A stretch of DNA of 64,000 bases from Enoplolaimus lenunculus (GCA_030248215.1 JASANG010000753.1:124001-188000); one strand, 5' to 3'; numbered from the stretch's first letter, positions 1-10,189 are shown. Made by a program: numbers and translations. The notes: generated by a model from the letters alone, not told the origin.

Positions 1-498
1 ACTACTGAAAGAATTGTGTCTTATGGAACACGCCCACGCATGTTCTTTGTCCCGTTCCCAACTATTGAAAGAATTGTGTCTTATGAAACACGCCCACGCA
101 TTATTTTGGTCCCATGCCCAACTACTGAACGAACTGTGTCTTATGGAACACGCCCACGCATTTTTTTGGTCCCATGCCCAACTAATGAAAGAATAGTGAC
201 ATATGGTAAACGCCCACGCATGAATTTGGTCCCATGCCCAACTACTGAAAGAATTGTGTCTTATGGAACACGCCCACGCATTTTTTTGGTCCCATGCCCA
301 ACTACTGAAAGAATTGTGTCTTATGGAACACGCCCACGCATGTTCTTGGTCCCGTACCCAACTATTGAAAGAATTGTGTCTTATGGAACACGCCCACGCA
401 TTGTTTTGGTTCCATGCCCAACTACTGAAAGAGTTGTGTCTTATGGAACACGCCCACGCATTTTTTTGGTCCCATGCCCAACTACTGAAAGAATTATT
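1..498. repeat. 60-bp minisatellite, at least 8 units, in the intron before gene A exon at 530
   Basis: About 8.3 direct copies of a 60-bp unit that includes AACACGCCCACGCA and GGTCCCATGCCCAACT. It is cut by the window edge, so the array is longer. Units differ by a few substitutions. Because 60 is divisible by three and the unit lacks stops in some frames, long open frames run through it (for example 16-654, with a 20-residue repeat). It ends about 30 bases before a clear 3' splice site (AG at 528-529), so I read it as intronic. A coding role is not excluded. Confidence 0.9.
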
Positions 499-529
499 AA
501 AAAGCTCAGATTGTTTTTTTTATTTTCAG

Positions 530-3500
530 TAACATTTGGAGTACCTCATATCCACGGTGCTTTTGATACGCTGCCACGAACGGTGGATGATGCTGTTTCT
601 GCTGGATTTAAAATGCTCGATAGTCAATGTACCAGCTCAAGTAAGGTCTTTTGATTTTTGGGACCATATACAGGAACGGATCGCTTTCGTGTGGGACTAT
701 TCATACAAAATAAATTGTCTTGAAATTTTAAGACTCCAATTTATTTAAATTCTCAAGACAATAATGTCTTATATTTGAGACATTAATAGCCTTTAACAGC
801 TCAGAAATTTGTGTCTGAAATGGTTAAAACATAAATGTCTGACGTTGGACGAATCTTAGGTTCTAAAATTAGTTAATTTGGTTGAGCTTAGCTCCCAATT
901 TAAAATGTGGCTTCTCTGGCAAATCTTGTTTCTAAGAGATATATGTCTTAAAAATCAACAAATCAAGTCTTTTATTTCAGACATATAGTTCAGACATAAT
1001 TGTCTTGTATTTCACAAATATTTGTCTTAATCGTTTATGCAACACCTTCTTAAATTTAAGACATTTAAGTGTTAAAATTTCAGACACAGATTTCTGAAAA
1101 ATTTTAGAAACTGATGACTTGCATTCAAGAAATATACGTCAGGAGTCTACATTAAGACATAATGTTTTGAATTTAAGAAAATAATTCTTTAATATAAGAA
1201 AATGTTTTTGTGTTTGCAGTACGTTTAAGCTTTTTAAACTAATTTTATTGCATAGGCTTAGGATTAGGTATAAACTCATTTTTACGCTATGCTTAGGCTT
1301 AGGTATAAGATCAATCTTACGCCTAGGCTTAAGCTTAAACTTAGGCTTAGGAATATGCTTATAGCTACTTGTATGGCCCTGACCTATTGCAATGGCCGAT
1401 TTTAGAAACGAAAGGTTCGTTTAAGATGGTACTAAATTTTCAAGTGGTAATTCTTAAGCAAACAACCTAAAATCACGAATTAACAGAACAGGGGTGGACC
1501 AGAACAGCGTTTCATTTCTTAAATTTCCAAACTTGTCACCGTTTGCATTTTAGTAATTTCTGCGGGGAACATATTGCCATAGTTTTATAAGTATACGCTT
1601 TTAACGCTTCTAAACACATTTGAAAATAGTGTGAACTTGGTTTTTGAGTTCGTCAATTTTTCAAATCTACTTAAGTAAATGAGTTAGGTTTTAGGCTAAT
1701 AGTCGCAGTTTAGCTCACTGTAATGACCTGAATATGAGGGGGGACTGATATTTATTTGGCCTCTCCAGAGGGTACCCTCCCTTGTTATTTGGTTACGGAC
1801 TGTTATTTATTTTTAATTTACGCTCCGCCACCCTTCGTTACTGATATATATCCGGTACTGCAATCATCTGTTGAATTAAACGTTTATTTGTCTTGTGCCA
1901 ATAGCTTGAGCGATAATACAAGGTTATATTTAGGAATGTACTTTCAAAACTTAAGTACGCTTTTAAGTTTCGAACTCAAATTATTTGGTCCTGGAGTCAT
2001 TTATGCGCTACAATTTTGGGTTAATTGACATTTATGGACTCTAATTAGGGTTTAGGGACTGTAACTGCTTACAGACTCTCATTAGGGATACCGACTCCTA
2101 TTGATTCGGACTCAAAATAGGGACCCTCTCCCTCTTATTCGGGTCAACACAGTACTGCTATTAACAAAGTTTTTGGAACGCAATAAAATACTGCGCAGGT
2201 ATGCTTAATTAAGGGTTCCATGGCACTTTGTGTTACAGGCCAAACATATCGTGGCATCCGATACTGGCTTAACGATGATCCAGCAGTAATTTTGTTATTT
2301 GACAAAAATGGATACATCGCTGGTATACAAACTTCGGTTAGTTTCAAATTTTAATTAAGACATCCTGAAGGCCGTCTATATTTAGCTGCATTCATCCATG
2401 CAACGAACAGGTCACTAGCAAAACTGTACGCCTGTTCCGATATTGGTAGCCGTTTTTACGCTAAAGCTTAGATTAAAATGCTAAAGCTTAGAGTTAGGCT
2501 TGGGTTTTAAAAATGTTTAATTTGTTTGAGGCATGCTGCGATATATATGGACTATTAAGTGCTCGAATGTCGTGCTTGAATAAAAATTTAGTCGTAAAGT
2601 GGTTATTAGACAATGTTTAGAGCCGTATAACGGTAGTATAAGCATATTTCTAAGTCTTAGTCAAAGCCTAAACCTAAGCATAAGCCGAAGCAAAAAAATT
2701 AGTCTAAAGCTTAAACTTGCTATATTGCAGTTTCGCGGAAAAACTGTCCATTCATGATCTTTACATGGGCTTAAATAATAAAAAAATTGTAAAACATTTT
2801 AGGTGACGAAATCAAAATATACTCCAAATCGTGTGGCAATGAACAAGACAATGGATTCTGATGGCGACCGATGGTCACTAACAGCTTATTTCGTGGATCC
2901 ACGTAAGGACATCGAAACTTTTGTATGGATTTAAATTTTGTGTTGGAATTTTAACCCTTTCTCACATGAATATTTTCTATTACCCCTGAGACCTACTTTT
3001 ATGCTATAGGATTCGAACTCCAGTGACTGGAATGGGAGGCGTATACCATCACCACTCAGCGATAGGAGCTTGATGCTCGAGCCCGAGGGGGCTCTCACGT
3101 CTTGTGGTGATTTAGTACTATGTATACGTGTTGCAATTGTTAAACACGGTGCGGTATATATTATTTAACGTATATACACTGCGCTGAGTTACCTATAGGC
3201 AACTCAATGTGAGAAGGGGTTAATAAATGTCAAAAATGAAATGTTATTTTAAACGCTTTCCGTGTTTCAATACCTTTTAAAACGATCAATAGATTGCGAA
3301 GAAACTTCGAAATGAACCACCCGTAGTGGCAAAATGCAATTTGTTAAATGATTTTAGCTAATAACGCTATAGCATTAGTATATATAAACGCTTCTATTCG
3401 CCGCACGCGCACCCTTGTAAGCTTTTGGGACCCCTTAGGGTTGCGCTATACTTGACGTACGGTGCCGTCCGTCACCATACAGTATGGTACGTTAGTAAAT

Positions 3501-5708
3501 CGCGTACAATACCGCACCATGACGCACTGTGACGGGGCCAGCACCGTATGGATGACGGACGGCACCGGATGTCATAAAGATTACAGCGCTACCCTTATAC
3601 ACGACGAGCTGACTCCGTGCGGGACAGGAAAATGTATACCACCTTCAGTTAAACATCAGACTGGTGGAACTATAGAGGGTACCACAGCGGCATGGCCCCC
3701 CCAAGAAACATCAAAACAAATTTTTTGGCAAAAATTTAGCATAAAAATATCCTTTGGCTACTTGTCTGTTCGCTAGTGTTTGCATTATGTGATAGGTATT
3801 ATTTGTACGACCGGACGTAGCGCAGACGATTTCAAAGATCAAGGAACCGGAACTGATTTGTATCTTCAAAACGGAACTCGACCGGAACAAGACTGTGTTC
3901 GCATTCCGACTGACGAAGCGCAAATTAAACAAACGAAATGGGGCAGCGGAAAATGTATGATGGGAATGGGTAAGATTTTGTGATTTTTGTCAAATTCTCG
4001 CTTCTTTCAAAATGGGACGTTTGAAAATTAGGACACGTTTCTCTCGTATCATCCCCTCTTACCAGCTGTTATAGAATGTATAGCATGAGATATACAGCTT
4101 CACTGGCCCGTAGCGAAACCCAACCTGCTAGTCGGCGCAACAATTTTAACAACGACATGCGGTTGAAATACAAAATTTTCAAGCGGGGTTAAAACTTTTT
4201 CTAGGGGACCCAAAAATTTTCTGTAAGGACATGACACCCTCTTCCTGGCACCACTCTGGGTACGGCCTCACGCAGCTGCCCTATTGCGGTTGCTTGAAAA
4301 CCCAGTGTTATCGCTGGTGACACGAGCTACACAGATTTGAGGGCTCATGTTACATCAGGGGCTGACCGCTTTTGCGTGCGACTGCAATAGAGTACGCTTA
4401 AGCTTTAGACTAATTTTTACTCACACTTAGGTATAGGCTTATCCGCACGCGTAAGCTTACGCTTAGGTGTAGGCTTATCCGCACGCGTAAGCTTTAGGCT
4501 TAGGTATAGGTTTATCCGTACGCTTAAGTTAAGCGTATAAAGCTTTGGCTTAGGAATATGCTTTTACTACTGTTACGGCCGTGTTCTTTACACTGGATCA
4601 TTTAGGAATATGGTTTTTAGGACAACATTACTGGTTCAACGTTCGGAAAGACATGAACTGTGACGATATGTTCCCGTACTGTGTTCTGTATACTCGTGGT
4701 AAATTGAATGCGTTTTGTTTTTCGATCGACAAATACATCGAACCGACACAACGCTACGAACATCCGGATGCATCCGCTGCTGAGGTGAAAAAAATGACGA
4801 ATTTTAAATTTTAATTATTTTAAATACTCAAATACTGCTTGTGACATCCGGAAATGGGTTTGTAAAGTTTGCTAAACGATGCTTAGAATCCGTGTAAGCT
4901 TTTCAGTGTAAAAAACACATTGGCGTTCGCTTATATGACAGAGTATTAAATGCTTACGATCTAATGTTTTTGTTTGTAAGTCGTTGTAATGCAAACCAAA
5001 TGTTTACAGTAGTAAAAGCATATTCCTAAGCGTAAAGCCTAAATGAGCTTCTAATGCGAAGCAAAATTTGCATAACTGCGAATGACTGCAGCTGTTGGTT
5101 TTATTAGATGAATATGAATACGCTTGAACAGCTTATCTGATAAGTTTAGTTTCGCCAACCTGTTTGAAATACCGAAAAATTTAAGTTCAATCATTTAAGA
5201 TTTTAGTTTTAATGCTTTTGAAAGTGTTTCACAGAAAGGGGATCCTTTTAAAACCATAGCGCAGCTTCAACAGCAAATTAGCTACTATTGTTCAGTTTTT
5301 GGCTCATGTAAAGATCAGGGGTTGAACGTTTTTCTGCAGGATTGCAATAGAGTATGCTTAAGCTTTAGACGAATGTTTTTTGCTTAGGCTCCGGCAGCGG
5401 CTATAGGTACATGGGCTTATCCTTATACTTAAGGTTAGAATGTTTTTGCTTGGGCTCAGGCATAGGCTATAGGTACATGGGCTTATCCTTATACTTACGC
5501 TTAAGCTTTCGGCTTAGGAATATGCTTATACTACTATTCACGGCCTTGTTTTTGACATTGGCGGAAATATTGATTTCAGGCGTGCTGCCTTGATATTCCG
5601 GACTGCTTCAGAACTGATCCGCGTTATGTGAACAATAAGAAATTGTCAACAATGCACGTCTACATGACAGAGTATCCGTATTTGACTAATAATTGTATTG
5701 GAAAATAA
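530..5708 (+). CDS. Gene A: unnamed metazoan Cys-containing protein, 3' six exons (5' end outside window)
   Basis: Six exons read on the plus strand: 530-640, 2239-2336, 2803-2902, 3796-3969, 4621-4784 and 5580-5708 (TAA at 5706-5708). All introns are GT-AG and the phases (1,1,0,1,1,0) close into one frame of 257 residues. Short landmarks are FGVPHIHGAFDTLP, LLFDKNGYIAGIQ, TAYFVDP, TGRSADDF, MGQHYWFN, MNCDDMFP and TMHVYMTEYP. Cysteines are concentrated in the last three exons, ending CCLDIPDC and NNC. The pattern resembles an uncharacterised protein family that I believe occurs in several invertebrates, but I cannot give it a name or function. Cysteine content suggests a secreted or lumenal protein; the start and any signal peptide lie upstream of the window. 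Introns are filled with MITEs, and three acceptors lie 17-32 bases after a MITE end. The donor after 4784 (GTGAAA) is the weakest splice call. Confidence 0.8.
1195..1395. mobile_element. Degenerate copy of the GGCCCATG MITE family with TTAGGC-like hexamers
   Basis: Several GCTTAGG/TTAGGC-like hexamers with the AATATGCTTATA segment found in better copies of this family, ending in a weak GGCC. The left terminal repeat is not recognisable. It lies in gene A intron between 641 and 2238. Confidence 0.4.
1716..2154. mobile_element. Inverted-repeat element, CACTGTARTGACC family
   Basis: The left end CACTGTAATGACCTGAATAT and the reverse complement of the right end (ACTGTGTTGACCCGAATAAG) are imperfect inverted repeats about 25 bp long. 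The inside has repeated short GGGACT/GGACTC-type blocks and no transposase frame. It is a nonautonomous DNA element in a gene A intron; a partial relative lies in the gene B intron at about 45279. Confidence 0.6.
2611..2770. mobile_element. GGCCCATG-family MITE copy (old)
   Basis: It contains the core GTATAAGCATATTTCTAAG, degenerate CCTAAG hexamers, AAAAAAATTAGTCTAAAGC and the right end ATCTTTACATGGGC. It ends about 32 bases before the gene A exon at 2803. Confidence 0.65.
2955..3219. mobile_element. piggyBac-type MITE flanked by TTAA, with a tRNA-like segment inside
   Basis: The ends CCCTTTCTCACATG and (reverse complement) CCCCTTCTCACATT form terminal inverted repeats and are directly flanked by TTAA on both sides (2951-2954 and 3220-3223), the piggyBac target duplication. 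The interior, read on the minus strand, has tRNA-like promoter blocks: an A-box-like GCTGAGTGGTGATGG and a B-box-like GAGTTCGAATCC. There is no coding capacity. Confidence 0.7.
3460..3567. repeat. Inverted repeat, 21-bp arms
   Basis: The left arm CGGTGCCGTCCGTCACCATA (3460-3479) matches the reverse complement of 3546-3567 with one inserted base. A smaller palindrome (ACCATACAGTATGGT) begins at 3474. The segment could fold as a hairpin or be a remnant of a short inverted-repeat element; it lies in gene A intron 3. Confidence 0.6.
4341..4597. mobile_element. GGCCCATG-family MITE copy
   Basis: The left end GGCTCATGTTACATCAGGGG pairs with the right end TGTTCTTTACACTGG. The middle has about a dozen degenerate TTAGGC-like hexamers and ends AATATGCTTTTACTACTGTT. 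It ends about 24 bases before the gene A exon at 4621. Confidence 0.7.
5301..5562. mobile_element. GGCCCATG-family MITE copy with internal duplication
   Basis: The left end GGCTCATGTAAAGATCAGGG and right end TTGACATTGGC are recognisable. The middle holds a duplicated block containing ATAGGTACATGGGCTTATCC. It ends 17 bases before the gene A exon at 5580. A shorter degenerate relative lies at about 4995-5060. Confidence 0.7.
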
Positions 5709-5796
5709 TTGTTGTTAAATCAAACGAAACACAGGACGCAGAGATGGGTGAATGATTGGGGGGATTGGATTGGTAAATATTTGGCCAAAAATTCTG

Positions 5797-5802
5797 AATA
5801 AA
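5797..5802 (+). promoter_or_regulatory. Candidate polyadenylation signal for gene A
   Basis: AATAAA lies 89 bases after the gene A stop codon, a usual distance. No transcript evidence is available. Confidence 0.4.
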
Positions 5803-6330
5803 TATTAAAGCATGACGCCGTTTAGCAGGTTTCAGAATAACGCTCTGAATTCTAGTATTAATCTAAACGATTTTGTCTGGTAAAGGCGTTGGGTCCAAAT
5901 AAGACATGGGTCAATCAAAATAAATAACAGTCCGTAACCGAATATACAGGGGTACCATTCGGACTGGCAAAATATTATCATCAGTCCTCATTTTGCTTAG
6001 TAATCGGGACGCTGGGTTATTTTGTGTAGTAAGTAAACTGTTGTTTTAGTAGCCTTTACGTCAGACGGTAAAGCTGTTAGCTCTCCGGCAAAAGCGGACC
6101 ACTCTCAATGGTCGTGAACAAGAAACATGAGCCATGTAAATTATAAGGGCATATCCACTAAGATTAAGCCTAAGTCTTAGAATCTAACCTTAGCGTCACC
6201 CTAAACATAAGCTTATATTGTGTGCATAAAAGTGAGGGTAAGCATATTAAGCATCCCAGTCTCTTGTAGCCGGTCCACCTGTCTCATGTCGGCAGGATTT
6301 TTGTATATATAACTAAAGCACTATTCACAC

Positions 6331-6586
6331 GTGCAAGTTTTTGCTGCGAGAACTTGCAGATGCAAATTGCACGTAGAACTTGTGTTTTTTCATCAGCCAA
6401 TGAGAAAGCGGCTGCAATCAACTCAGTGAACTTACGTGGTTATTCACACATGTGAACTAAATTCTTAACAGTGTTTTTAGTGAATTTTATTTGCAGCTGC
6501 AAGTTTTTCGAACGGGATTTTGGACCAAACTTGCAAGTGCAAGTTGCAGCTGCAAGTTTTCGCAGCAAAAACTTGCACGTGAATAG
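6331..6586. mobile_element. Inverted-repeat MITE, CTATTCACACGTGCAAG family
   Basis: The left end CTATTCACACGTGCAAGTTT matches the reverse complement of the right end AACTTGCACGTGAATAG. AACTTGCA-type motifs recur inside on both strands. A truncated relative is at 58008-58056. The terminal repeats each carry CACGTG, an E-box-like palindrome. Confidence 0.75.
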
Positions 6587-6762
6587 GACTTTTACACGGA
6601 CCATTATATTAAAATATGTCGTAGGCAGAGAGGCGGGAACGATAGCAGAAATGAAAGGGAAAAACGAATTGAGTAAAAACGTTTCATAAAAACAAGTTAA
6701 GTACCGGATCCAAGATTTTCAGCGTGGGATTAAACACTAGTTTGGTGCGCCCCTAAAATCTT

Positions 6763-6930
6763 ACAAAGATTCGTCTGAATTTTGCTCAAACACTCGTGTG
6801 ACTTTTCTCACTCAAAGACTCGTCTGAATTTTCCCACGAGCACAAAGACTCGTCTGAGTTTTCCCACGAGCACAAAGACTCGTCTAAAGTTTTCCCACGA
6901 GCAGAAAGACTCGTATGAATTTCCTCACCA
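6763..6930. repeat. 30-bp minisatellite, about 5 units
   Basis: Direct copies of a unit built on CAAAGACTCGTCTGAATTTT followed by CCCACGAG, degenerate at both edges. It is open in one frame, giving a 10-residue repeat, but there is no gene context. Confidence 0.8.
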
Positions 6931-7392
6931 ACTTAAAAATTTCCAGTTTAAAACAGGATCGTTTTGTTTGTTGCGTGCAAACGCAAATTAGTGCAGTATC
7001 GAATCGCAGATATCGTGTCGATCCGGTTGAGCTTTTCGTCACAAGTGCACCAGATGAAAAAACCTCGCAAGCGAGCAACTGTAGTCTTTTTGAAACGTGG
7101 CCGTAGGTATCATTTAAAATATAGGCATATTGCGAAAAAACGTTGTGAGCGAAGCGAGCTGGAAGCCAGACACATTTTTTACTTTTTAGGGTAATAGTTT
7201 TCATTAAATATCGAAGAAAGCATGTTTTATCGTTTTTAATTTAGTATCACATCTAGACTCTAAATACTGGAAAGTCCAACCTGTCAGTTATCACTTACCA
7301 ATGCTTTAGTGCTTAACTACAATTATTTATACGGTATTCTATGTACTTTTAGTGTACCGTTATATACGACCACCTTCTGAACTGCTAACGCT

Positions 7393-7608
7393 CACAATGC
7401 AAAAAATCGTGAGTCAAATTGACTCTCTTCGAAATAAGCTCTACAATACTTTACACAAACTGAGTCAAGTTTGACTGCACCCGAGTCAAATTCGCCTCAT
7501 TGAGTTGCACGTTTGACAATGGTGGAGTCGAATTTTGACTCAGTTTGTGTAGTCCGAAAAAGCCTGTTTCAGACAGCGTCAATTTGGCTCACCATTTTTT
7601 GCAGTGCA
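7393..7608. mobile_element. TGAGTCA-rich MITE copy 1
   Basis: The ends CAATGCAAAAAATCGTGAGT and, reversed, CACTGCAAAAAATGGTGAG form inverted repeats. The body is built from TGAGTCA/TGACTCA motifs separated by AATTCGACTC-like spacers. Related copies are at 8548-8692 and 44450-44560. Confidence 0.75.
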
Positions 7609-7717
7609 GTATATAACAGGCGTTAAGTTACGAACACTGTGGATGGACATAGCAAAATACGCGGCGTAGCAATTCACTCTACTAGGTATATAAGACCAGA
7701 ATGATTATCTAGAAGTC

Positions 7718-7876
7718 GGCCAATGTAACGAACAAGGGCAAAACAGCATTATAAGCATATTCCTAAGCCTAAGCATAAACCTAAGCATAAGAATGAGCAT
7801 ATTCCTAAGCCAAGCAAGAAGCTTACTCTATTCTAGTCCCACAGAAAAACTCTCCACCCTGATCTTTACACGGGCT
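7718..7876. mobile_element. GGCCCATG-family MITE copy
   Basis: GGCCAATGTAACGAACAAGG on the left and GATCTTTACACGGGC on the right, with CCTAAG/CATAAG hexamers and ATTCTAGTCCCACAGAAAAA inside. The 20 bases before it (GAATGATTATCTAGAA...) are repeated before the copy at 8246, so the two copies share an origin or a common host repeat. Confidence 0.8.
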
Positions 7877-8139
7877 AAAATTACAAACAAAGTTTTCAAC
7901 GATATGTTGAATGACAAACTTCCATCATTCGTTTAAACGGCTCCGGTTCAGAGTTTACGCTTTGCTGCCAAATTTCATCTCCGAGCTCATCTGAACAGGA
8001 TTTAAAGCATTTTTCAACTCGGTGAAATCCGTTACAGTAATATTCGGTGTTTCCGTTCGAAAATAACACTTTTTGATTGGTTGCTCGAAACGAAAGCTTG
8101 CAATCGTGAAGGCATGTAAGAACTTCATCTGAAATCTTA

Positions 8140-8192
8140 CATACATATATATAAATATATATACATATATATAAATATATATATGTGTGTAT
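8140..8192. repeat. AT-rich simple repeat (ATATATAC/ATATATAA)
   Basis: Low-complexity alternation of TA dinucleotides with occasional C and G. Confidence 0.85.
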
Positions 8193-8245
8193 TTAATATA
8201 CTTGGCAAGTTACAAGATGTTTAAAAGAATGATTATCTAGAAATC

Positions 8246-8399
8246 GGCCAATGTAAAGAACAGGGGCGGAACAGTATTATAAGCATATTCCTAAGCCTAA
8301 GCCTAAGCTTAAGTCAAGCAAAAAAATTAGCCTAAAGCTTAAGCTTACTCTATTCTAGTCCCACAGAAAAACGTCCGCCCTTGATCTTTATATATGGCC
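8246..8399. mobile_element. GGCCCATG-family MITE copy, nearly intact
   Basis: The left end GGCCAATGTAAAGAACAGGG and right end GATCTTTATATATGGCC are present. The interior order is GCATATTCCTAAGCCTAAGC, the A-rich block, TTAGCCTAAAGC, then CTAGTCCCACAGAAAAACG. No matching 8-bp duplication is visible at this copy. Confidence 0.85.
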
Positions 8400-8547
8400 A
8401 AAATTTAAAAATTAAAGTGCAATCGTAATTTCCGGTTGAATCGCTGAAGTTAGCTACACAAGTTTACAATCATCAGTGTGCACCCGGAATTAATACAGAA
8501 TACCTGTACCGGAACATGTAAAAATACCCTATACACAGTGCTTCATA

Positions 8548-8692
8548 CACTGCGAAAAATGGTGAGTCAAATGAACTCTTTCCGAAATAGGCTTTTCAGG
8601 ACTACGCAAACTGAGTCAAATTCGACTCCACCAGTCAACTCTGACTCACTGTTCGGAATAAGTCAATTTGCCACTCACCATTGTTTGCAGTG
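8548..8692. mobile_element. TGAGTCA-rich MITE copy 2, TA-flanked
   Basis: The left end CACTGCGAAAAATGGTGAGT and right end CTCACCATTGTTTGCAGTG are inverted repeats. TA directly precedes and follows the element, consistent with a Tc1/mariner-type TA target duplication. It holds three TGAGTCA/TGACTCA heptamers. Confidence 0.75.
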
Positions 8693-8846
8693 TAAAGGGT
8701 TTAATAATTTAAGTCATCATATGCTTTCTTCGCGTTTGAAGCAAAAAAACAACTTACTTGACAGTACACATAGCGTCAAATTGATAAAAAGACACCAGAA
8801 AGTAACCCAACGTATATCTGACATAGTTTATTTCCTAAAGAAAAAA

Positions 8847-9048
8847 GGCCCATGTAAAGATCAGGGGCGGAACGGTTCTCTGTGGGATGTCAATCGAGTA
8901 AGCTAAAGCTTTAAACTAATTTTTTTGCTTGGCTTAGGCTTAGGTTTAGGCTTAGGCTTAGGAATATGCTCATTCTTACGCTTAGGCCTAGGCTTAGGCT
9001 TAGGAATATGCTTATAATACTGTTCCGCTCTTGTTCTTTACACTGGCC
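8847..9048. mobile_element. GGCCCATG-family MITE with 8-bp target duplication
   Basis: The left end GGCCCATGTAAAGATCAGGG matches the reverse of the right end TGTTCTTTACACTGGCC. It is flanked by AGAAAAAA and AGAAAAAC, a 7-of-8 match, as expected for hAT-type insertion. The middle has a run of TTAGGC-type hexamers. The stretch 9049-10035 that follows is AT-rich, with no coding signal I can support. Confidence 0.8.
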
Positions 9049-10035
9049 AGAAAAACATGCGCATTGTCCATTCTAACCACGTAAATGTTGAAATCCACGT
9101 GATGATCGTACGGTAAAGTCGGAATATTCTATTATAATGCCAGGTTTGAAAAAAGAACAAATACTGATGTAAACTTGGGTTTTTGGTTTAAACAAATTGT
9201 AAATATCTATACATTGGGTCCAAAGCAAGAACATATAGTAACAAACAAAATTTATAAGCTTAATTTCTTGTTTACCTTCAAATAAACAACAACTGTAGGT
9301 TAAGCAATTGTTTATGGAACTCGAAGTTTTGGAAAAAATTTGGACAGATAAAAAACAACGCTTAAAATGCTATCAATACCGTTTACAAACCCAGGCAAGC
9401 TTTGAGTAGTAAACAAAACAGCAAAATGGTGTTTTAAAGCGTAAAGCCTATATTCTTTAATATCTTATACGGCATATGGTGCAAAAATATACCAAACTCG
9501 AAATTTGTTTGGTTCAAAAAGCCGCTATGAGCGACTACAAAACATGATTCTACACAATTATAAACCAGGGTGTTAAAAATAAACAGTAAAAATAACGGAA
9601 ACCGACAGTGATCAAAATATATATTAACGGAAACAGATATTGAAGCATAAAACGTCTGAAACGTCATGTTTTACTTTTCTGTCATTTTGCAATTGAAACG
9701 TGCTAAATATTAACAGAATTTTTCCTAAGCGGTTAAAGAAAACTACATAACATTCGCACACCATTGAAGCTATACCTATGTTAAGTGATTTATGCGATAG
9801 AACTAATTTGAGCATAAAAATAATGGAAATTCCGGCATATACAACGGATGCGCACATCGATTGTTAACGGAAAGCTACATACCCTAAATACCCAATTTTC
9901 CCTGATTCGCTATTCCTGTTTTTACAAGAGTACCAAAAGCTTTTAAGCCTAACCCGTGGAGTAGACAATTTTCAAACTAAGCGTAACCAAAAAATTAGTT
10001 CGAAACAGATGCTGGCTGCACGGAGGTACTCTTAA

Positions 10036-10189
10036 GGCCCATGTATAGACCAGGGACGGCAGAGTAGTATAAGCATATTCCTAAGCCTAAGCGTATGGAT
10101 GAGCCGATTCCTAAGCCTAAGCAAAAAAATAGTCTAAAGCTTAAACTGACCCTCCGGAAAACGATGCGGCCCTGTTCTATACATGGGCC
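10036..10189. mobile_element. GGCCCATG-family MITE copy
   Basis: GGCCCATGTATAGACCAGGG on the left and CCTGTTCTATACATGGGCC on the right are near-perfect inverted repeats. CCTAAGC hexamers and TAGTCTAAAGCTTAAACT lie inside. The ends share matching changes (TATAG/CTATA). Confidence 0.8.

Noticed and set aside
1-498. CRISPR-like array
   Set aside because: The whole 60-bp unit is repeated with no unique spacers, and the context is eukaryotic.
6884-7204. A 106-residue minus-strand frame and overlapping plus-strand frames
   Set aside because: They partly overlap the 30-bp minisatellite, show no recognised motif, and lack splice partners.
8930-9010. TTAGGC runs as a true or interstitial telomere, implying a nematode
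   Set aside because: The hexamers sit inside many separate MITE copies with terminal repeats and target duplications, so they are transposon cargo; they cannot by themselves identify the phylum.
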